DNA from: JBEIHX01 sp044375455
GTDB lineage: Bacteria > Pseudomonadota > Alphaproteobacteria > Caulobacterales > Aquidulcibacteraceae
Reading direction: 5' to 3'
DNA length: 9,764 nucleotides
Assembly: GCA_044375455.1 (NCBI GenBank)
Contig: JBILMQ010000122.1
Coordinates: 1 to 9,764, forward strand
The notes below the pieces were generated by a model. It worked only from the letters and a program-made list of their open reading frames with translations, did no database searches and was not told the DNA's origin. This document shows, in pieces, positions 6,160 to 9,764 of this stretch (position 1 is its first letter; each line of letters begins with the position of its first letter). Position numbers and translations under genes: made by a program.

Positions 6160-6945
6160 CTACCGGGGCAATAGTGACATCTTTGCGTTGCTCAGCTCGG
6201 CTGGCCCGTAAAGAAACGTGCCGCAGTGCCTGGAGCTGTCGGCTGGCGGCCAGGGTCCTGGGCTGAATGCGGCAATCGTGAAACCCAGCTCGTCCCAGCT
6301 GCCGTCCGAGGGCGCGGTGATTGCAATATAGCCGTCGTTTCCGCAGCCCGGAGCTTCGGACGGCTTGCCCGTCTCGCCGATCTTGATCACTTTGAAAACG
6401 AAAACCAGCGTCCCTGGCTTGATGTGGGACTTCTCATCCGCCTTCAGGTAATCCGCCATCCCGACCGGTTGCATCATGACCTTGGACCAATCGATCGTGC
6501 CGATGGCATTGACGCCGCCGTCACCGACGACTTCAAGGTCATAGGACATGCCATTGGCGCCCTGCATCCGGACATCATGTCCGGTCGTGTAATCGACCTC
6601 ACCAATCAATGAAAAGGTCACGTCTCCTGTGAACCCGTATGCAGATGTCGAGGCCGCCTCGAATGTGCGGCTCTCACCATTGGGACCGAGGGGCGGCGGG
6701 AAAGGCATGATCTCGAACTCGTAGCCGTACATCCCCTGCTCGGTTGACGGCCGTCCGGGATCGGCCTCGCCTTCTTCGGATTCCTCATCAGGCGTCGCCT
6801 GCGGCGCGAGCGTGGGCTGAGACGCTGCGACCGGCGCGCCGCCTGCCGCCGCAGTCTGCTCTGGGGCCTGAGGCGGCGCCTCCTGAGAGCAGGCTGCCAG
6901 AAAGACAATCGCCAGGAGCGCGCCTGGCCAGGTCGCGGTTTGCAT
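6160..6945 (-). CDS. Hypothetical lipoprotein
   Basis: I do not recognise the family. The 261-residue product has a short type II signal peptide with lipobox LAAC (Cys19), followed by Ser at +2, which by the usual rule favours the outer membrane. Residues about 22-69 are a Pro/Ala/Gln- then Glu-rich flexible linker. From about residue 72 a compact domain rich in beta-type sequence follows (YGYEFEIMPFPPPLGPNG, TGDVTFSLIGEVDY, LVFVFKVIKIG, GYIAIT). Two cysteines, Cys201 and Cys241, could form a disulfide in the periplasm. The ATG at 6945 is well supported by AGGAGG (minus strand, 6951-6956) five bases upstream. It stands alone, with its own candidate promoter and a stem-loop after the stop, and its codon use is like an intact chromosomal gene. 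A role in envelope structure or binding is possible but nothing in the sequence decides it. Confidence 0.85.
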   Translation of the reverse strand: MQTATWPGALLAIVFLAACSQEAPPQAPEQTAAAGGAPVAASQPTLAPQATPDEESEEGEADPGRPSTEQGMYGYEFEIMPFPPPLGPNGESRTFEAASTSAYGFTGDVTFSLIGEVDYTTGHDVRMQGANGMSYDLEVVGDGGVNAIGTIDWSKVMMQPVGMADYLKADEKSHIKPGTLVFVFKVIKIGETGKPSEAPGCGNDGYIAITAPSDGSWDELGFTIAAFSPGPWPPADSSRHCGTFLYGPAELSNAKMSLLPR

Positions 6946-6950
6946 GCGTC

Positions 6951-6956
6951 CCTCCT
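6951..6956 (-). promoter_or_regulatory. Strong ribosome binding site of the lipoprotein gene
   Basis: The minus strand reads GGAGGAGGGACGC directly before ATG; the AGGAGG core is five bases from the start codon. It is the best Shine-Dalgarno match in the window and fixes the lipoprotein start. Confidence 0.8.
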
Positions 6957-7000
6957 CCGCCGCGAAGGGAGCTCGCTCCTCATCGTAACTTACGCTTTTG

Positions 7001-7030
7001 TTTGTATTCGCTAAAAGGCGTCTGCGTCAA
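7001..7030 (-). promoter_or_regulatory. Candidate promoter of the lipoprotein gene
   Basis: The minus strand has TTGACG (7025-7030) as a -35 box and, 18 bases on, TACAAA (7001-7006) as a -10 box, in the most AT-rich local sequence. Transcription would start near 6994, giving a leader of about 50 bases. Predicted by eye from consensus only. Confidence 0.45.
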
Positions 7031-7320
7031 GCAACGGGCGACCTGCCCGGGACGGTCTGACCAGCAATGGACCGAGGTCCGGGCTTCTGAGAGGATGGTC
7101 TGACGCGCACGTCGCAGTTCACGGACGTCTGGACGAAGCGAACGCCCCTTGCGTGCGCGCGGCGCGCACCGGCGCTTCCCGAACTTCAGCGACGCCGCCG
7201 GCAGGCTTGTTGAATGGCGTCGATCAAAGCGCACCTCAGAGATCTCGGCCGCGTTCTGGCTTCCTCAGGACCGGCTCGACGTTCTTGTGCAGGGGCAGCG
7301 ACCGTCGGTGACGGCGGGCG
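7031..7320. other. Gap between the lipoprotein promoter and the 193-residue frame
   Basis: No reading frame here looks coding. A perfect hairpin lies at 7153-7169 (gtgcgcg, loop cgg, cgcgcac), about 150 bases past the stop of the 193-residue frame and without a T-run. Nothing else is apparent. Confidence 0.4.
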
Positions 7321-7902
7321 TCAGCGCGAGAGCGCGGCCCGTCCGAAATGCGGCAGATCGCCCATGCGCTGCTCGCGCACACCCACGAGCGCCTGGGCCG
7401 CGGGATTGGCGCGGCCCGGCTGCAGGATGCACCAGTCCGCTTCGTCGGGCAAAGGCCGTGCGTCGAGTGTCTCGAGCACTTCTGGAATGAGCGTGAACGG
7501 CATGAACCAGGCGAGATTTTCGTCCGGCACATCACGCTCATTGCGCGCGCAAATGCGCCGCAGCGCATCGACGCGGGCATTGATCTTGCCCTCTTGGTGC
7601 AACGAGTCCCCGCAATCGTCCGCCCACTGCCGCTTGCCGGGGGCCGCGCGCTCCGGCAAACACATTTCCTCAGGCTGCACCAGCCGCTGCACAATCGCCT
7701 CACGCGGGAAACGCGCGGAATGGGAGAGAATATCGAGGGACATTCCGTGTTTGGAGGAAAGCGCGGTAAACTCTTTATCCAACGCGGTGAAGCGATCGGC
7801 CTGCGCCAGGCGTGACAGATCGCGGCGCAAGTCCTTTTCCTGGCGCTCGCCGGGATCGAGATCTTGACCCCGTCTGTCCAACGTCGACGTCGCTCCACGC
7901 AA
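7321..7902 (-). CDS. Unrecognised 193-residue protein, possibly 5'-truncated
   Basis: I cannot assign a family. Codon choice strongly favours G/C at the third position and the amino-acid mix looks real, with segments such as LDKEFTALSSKHGMSLDILS, DALRRICARNERDVPDENLAWF and TLIPEVLETLDARPLPDEAD. There is no signal peptide or membrane segment, so the product would be cytoplasmic and partly helical. The start is doubtful: the frame opens with TTG at 7902, three codons after a TGA, without a ribosome site. Another frame just upstream (before about 7900) gives a plausible N-terminal piece (RACAVLSSFAWSDVDVGQTG), so a frameshift or 5' truncation near 7870-7900 is possible. The ATG at 7744 inside GMSLDI is a further candidate but would discard coding-like sequence. 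It is separated from the lipoprotein gene by about 375 bases, so probably not co-transcribed with it. Confidence 0.5.
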   Translation of the reverse strand: MRGATSTLDRRGQDLDPGERQEKDLRRDLSRLAQADRFTALDKEFTALSSKHGMSLDILSHSARFPREAIVQRLVQPEEMCLPERAAPGKRQWADDCGDSLHQEGKINARVDALRRICARNERDVPDENLAWFMPFTLIPEVLETLDARPLPDEADWCILQPGRANPAAQALVGVREQRMGDLPHFGRAALSR

Positions 7903-8389
7903 AGGAGCTCAGCACCGCGCAGGCCCGCACCCATCTCATACGACGTGGGCAACGACAGTTATGACGACGTAGTCTCTGAACCGACCCGCAAAGGGGCGGC
8001 GCCAATCCGTTTCCCCCAACTGGCACACCTTCGGCGCGGATTAAACTCAGCGCCCAAAGTCCAGACATCAGGTTGCGTTATCACCGCCGGCCAATGCAGA
8101 AACGCCAAAGCGCAAGAAGCGCCCCACCGCCGATGCTCCGCCGACCCAGGCAGGACTGCCGTTCTGAGTTCGGCTGCGCCGCATCTCGCGGCAGGCCTTG
8201 GCCTGCAGCTACCCCAGCCAGAGCCGCGGACGTGACGGCCGGTCGAGGGCCGCCACTCCCTTGACGGGCTGGCGCGGCCGTGGCCCTTCGTTCAAACGCC
8301 ACTTCTGGCAGCGCCCGCTTTGGGAAAACTGAGTGAGGCGTCGGCCAGTGCAACAGCCGCTCCTGGTGACCGGCTGCATGCGCGTTCAA
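7903..8389. other. Gap between AraC-type gene and the 193-residue frame
   Basis: No convincing gene. A 102-residue minus-strand frame (8081-8389) is rich in Arg, Ala, Gly and Pro, has no start signal, and looks like spurious coding in GC-rich DNA. At 8191-8206 there is a perfect palindrome, gcaggcc-tt-ggcctgc, which could form a tight stem-loop. It lies about 185 bases beyond the regulator's stop, so a terminator role is doubtful. Confidence 0.4.
8191..8206. repeat. Perfect 7-bp palindrome
   Basis: The arms gcaggcc and ggcctgc flank a two-base centre (tt). It lies in a gene-free stretch downstream of the AraC-type regulator. It may be a structured intergenic element; no T-run is adjacent. 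Confidence 0.45.
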
Positions 8390-9259
8390 CTAGGTCTCTT
8401 TGAATCCGAACTCGCGCTCCGGCGCCTTGGTTTCGAGGGCTGCGAAAACGGTGGGGCTGACGCCCGTGAATGTGCGGAAATCACGCGCCATGTGTTGGTG
8501 GTCCGCGTAGCCGCCGAGGATCGCAAGTTCCAGCCAGTCCGCTTCCGGCTGGGCATTGCGTAGCCGGATCACGCGATCAAAGCGGGCGATTCGCGCCATC
8601 ATTTTCGCGCCGGCGCCGATGCGATCTTTGAACAAGCGGCGCATTTGCCTTGGGCCAAGGCTGGCGCGCGCGGCAAGTGACTCAATGTCAAGGCCGGGGT
8701 TGGCGATCACGCGCTGCGCGAGCCGGTCAACCGGTGCTTCGGCCTGGAGTTTATGGATTGCCGAAAGAAGATATGATTCTGCGATGGCGATCATGTGCGC
8801 TGGGCCTGTTGCGTCTTCGATGGCGTCAGCTACCGCCCGAAACCCTTTCGGCATCACCGCCTCGGCATCGATATGTTCATCTTGAAAGCGATGAGCTGGG
8901 ACTCCGGTGAGCCGAAACAGCGCGCCGGGTTGCAACTCGATCTGATAGACGAGGTAGTCGTGGCCGACCTGGCGCCACGTGACTGCCGTTGGCTGCCCAA
9001 TAATGGCGCTGCGGGGCTTCTCCCAGGCCGGGCCCTGATCAAGGCCAGAAATGCGTTCGCGATCACGCGGATAAAACGCCAGCGCACAAGCCGGACGCGG
9101 CCAGTACGCCTTGATGGGCACAACCGTCCCCCGTCCGAACCTGAGCCGAATAATCTGATGCTCACGGATCACCCCGCGCAGCGCCGGATGCGGCGGCGTA
9201 AAGACAAAGGCGGGTGTCATGGCCGGCTCATCGCGCCCCTTTTCCGCATGAAGCGACAT
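8390..9259 (-). CDS. AraC family transcriptional regulator
   Basis: A 289-residue regulator with the AraC layout: an N-terminal sensing domain (about residues 15-140) of the kind found in AraC proteins with a DUF6597-like N terminus, and a C-terminal DNA-binding domain with two helix-turn-helix units. The first is around residues 191-214 (DIESLAARASLGPRQMRRLF). The second is around 241-266, ending in the family signature GGYADHQHMARDFRTFTGVSP, the counterpart of GYYDQSHLIRDFRRFTG. It would act in the cytoplasm, probably activating or repressing nearby genes in response to an unknown ligand. ATG at 9259 is 12 bases after the cupin stop, which fits an operon; ATG at 9220 (MTPAFVF) is an alternative, and neither has a strong Shine-Dalgarno. 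The pairing with a cupin protein suggests that both respond to, or act on, the same small molecule, which is an inference. Confidence 0.92.
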   Translation of the reverse strand: MSLHAEKGRDEPAMTPAFVFTPPHPALRGVIREHQIIRLRFGRGTVVPIKAYWPRPACALAFYPRDRERISGLDQGPAWEKPRSAIIGQPTAVTWRQVGHDYLVYQIELQPGALFRLTGVPAHRFQDEHIDAEAVMPKGFRAVADAIEDATGPAHMIAIAESYLLSAIHKLQAEAPVDRLAQRVIANPGLDIESLAARASLGPRQMRRLFKDRIGAGAKMMARIARFDRVIRLRNAQPEADWLELAILGGYADHQHMARDFRTFTGVSPTVFAALETKAPEREFGFKET

Positions 9260-9271
9260 CGCCTGGCAACT

Positions 9272-9764
9272 TCAAAGGGCCTGCAATGGCGGGCCGAGGA
9301 GCGTCATACCGTGTGCTGAAAACAGCGCGGCCTCGGCTTTTGGTTCTGGCGGTCCCTTCAGCGCGCCGAGCGCTTCGAAATAGGCCTCCATCGAACCTGC
9401 CGGCGTGAACATGAAAACCAAGCGCCCGGTCTCACTGCATTGCGCGAACGTATGCGGGACGCCGCGCGGGAGAAAGACTGTATCGCCGGCGCCCAGATCG
9501 TGGCGAACGCCGCCCGCCTCAAAGATATAGCGCCCATCGCGAACGAAATACACTTCGTCCTGATCGTGGTGAACATGCAGCGGCGGACCTCCTTTGATGT
9601 TGCCCTCATATTCGAAAATGCTCATGGCGCCGCCGGTGTCCTTCGCGGACACCTTAACAGCGTTCGGGCAGGCTCCGAACAGCATGATTTGACTGTCCGT
9701 CCGATCTTCTCCGGCGCGAACGACATGGGCTCCACCCTTTGCACTATGTGTGGCGTTGGCGGCT
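9272..9764 (-). CDS. Cupin domain protein, start beyond the window edge
   Basis: A small single-domain cupin. Counting from ATG 9685, the first cupin motif is complete: GGPPLHVHHDQDEVYFVRDG places His37, His39 and Glu44 as metal ligands with Gly51 closing the motif. The second motif GDTVFLPRGVPHTF supplies His78. Cupins of this type bind a divalent metal and act as dioxygenases, isomerases or sensors; the substrate cannot be told. The frame stays open upstream of ATG 9685 to the window end, and the extra residues (AKGGAHVVRAGEDRTDSQI) match the way related cupins begin (HVVRAGEDR), so I believe the true start lies outside the window. No ATG, GTG or TTG occurs in frame between 9686 and 9764. 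It is transcribed ahead of the AraC-type gene. Confidence 0.88.
   Translation of the reverse strand, partial: AANATHSAKGGAHVVRAGEDRTDSQIMLFGACPNAVKVSAKDTGGAMSIFEYEGNIKGGPPLHVHHDQDEVYFVRDGRYIFEAGGVRHDLGAGDTVFLPRGVPHTFAQCSETGRLVFMFTPAGSMEAYFEALGALKGPPEPKAEAALFSAHGMTLLGPPLQAL

Noticed and set aside
4795..6174. 459-residue plus-strand open frame
   Set aside because: It is the antisense of the ParB and TraF remnants, whose motifs are recognisable on the other strand. Its own product is Arg/Ala/Gly-rich with no family motifs.
7153..7169. Perfect 7-bp hairpin as terminator of the 193-residue frame
   Set aside because: It is about 150 bases past the stop and lacks a U-run, so a terminator call is not justified.
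7348..7815. 155-residue plus-strand open frame
   Set aside because: It is antisense to the 193-residue minus frame, which has the better codon bias. Both cannot be settled without a search, but the minus frame reads as the more natural protein.
8081..8389. 102-residue minus-strand frame after the regulator
   Set aside because: Composition is typical of spurious frames in GC-rich DNA, it has no ribosome site, and it contains a perfect palindrome.
1..9764. CRISPR array, tRNA, rRNA, insertion sequence ends or a riboswitch
   Set aside because: I saw no regularly spaced repeats, no cloverleaf or rRNA core sequences, no transposase frame with flanking inverted repeats, and no recognisable riboswitch. 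Reading by eye could miss a degenerate case.

Overview
The window is GC-rich DNA whose convincing genes all lie on the minus strand. Base composition, protein style and the plasmid-type remnants suggest an alphaproteobacterium of the Sphingomonadales, Caulobacterales or Hyphomonadaceae kind. That placement is an inference; no rRNA or tRNA is present to anchor it.

Reading in the direction of transcription (right to left): at the right edge a cupin-fold protein, cut by the window edge, is followed 12 bases later by an AraC-family regulator, forming a compact two-gene operon. A roughly 490-base stretch without a clear gene follows, then an unrecognised 193-residue reading frame (7321-7902) that may be truncated or frameshifted at its start. 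Next is an isolated lipoprotein gene (6160-6945) with its own strong Shine-Dalgarno sequence, a candidate promoter and a stem-loop just after its stop. A long inverted repeat at 5896-5942 precedes a decayed stretch of plasmid or integrative-element DNA. There a ParB-like partition gene, lacking a good start and its 3' half, runs within about 30 bases into a TraF-like conjugative signal peptidase gene in another frame, whose catalytic serine position is proline.

The next kilobase (3553-4571) holds no gene I can support, only short tandem repeats and a possible membrane-protein remnant. It is followed by the C-terminal half of a phytanoyl-CoA dioxygenase-family protein that lacks its iron-binding HxD half, an unassigned 295-residue frame, and an intact GH92 alpha-mannosidase gene (87-2285) with a twin-arginine-type signal. 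These last three are joined by ATGA stop/start overlaps.

The picture is of intact chromosomal genes (GH92 mannosidase, lipoprotein, cupin/AraC pair) separated by the debris of an old conjugative or partition-bearing element and of a broken dioxygenase gene. I do not see a complete, coherent new system. The most informative signals are the ParB-TraF junction, the headless dioxygenase in front of the mannosidase, the inverted repeat at 5896-5942, and the two unassigned proteins (lipoprotein and 193-residue frame).
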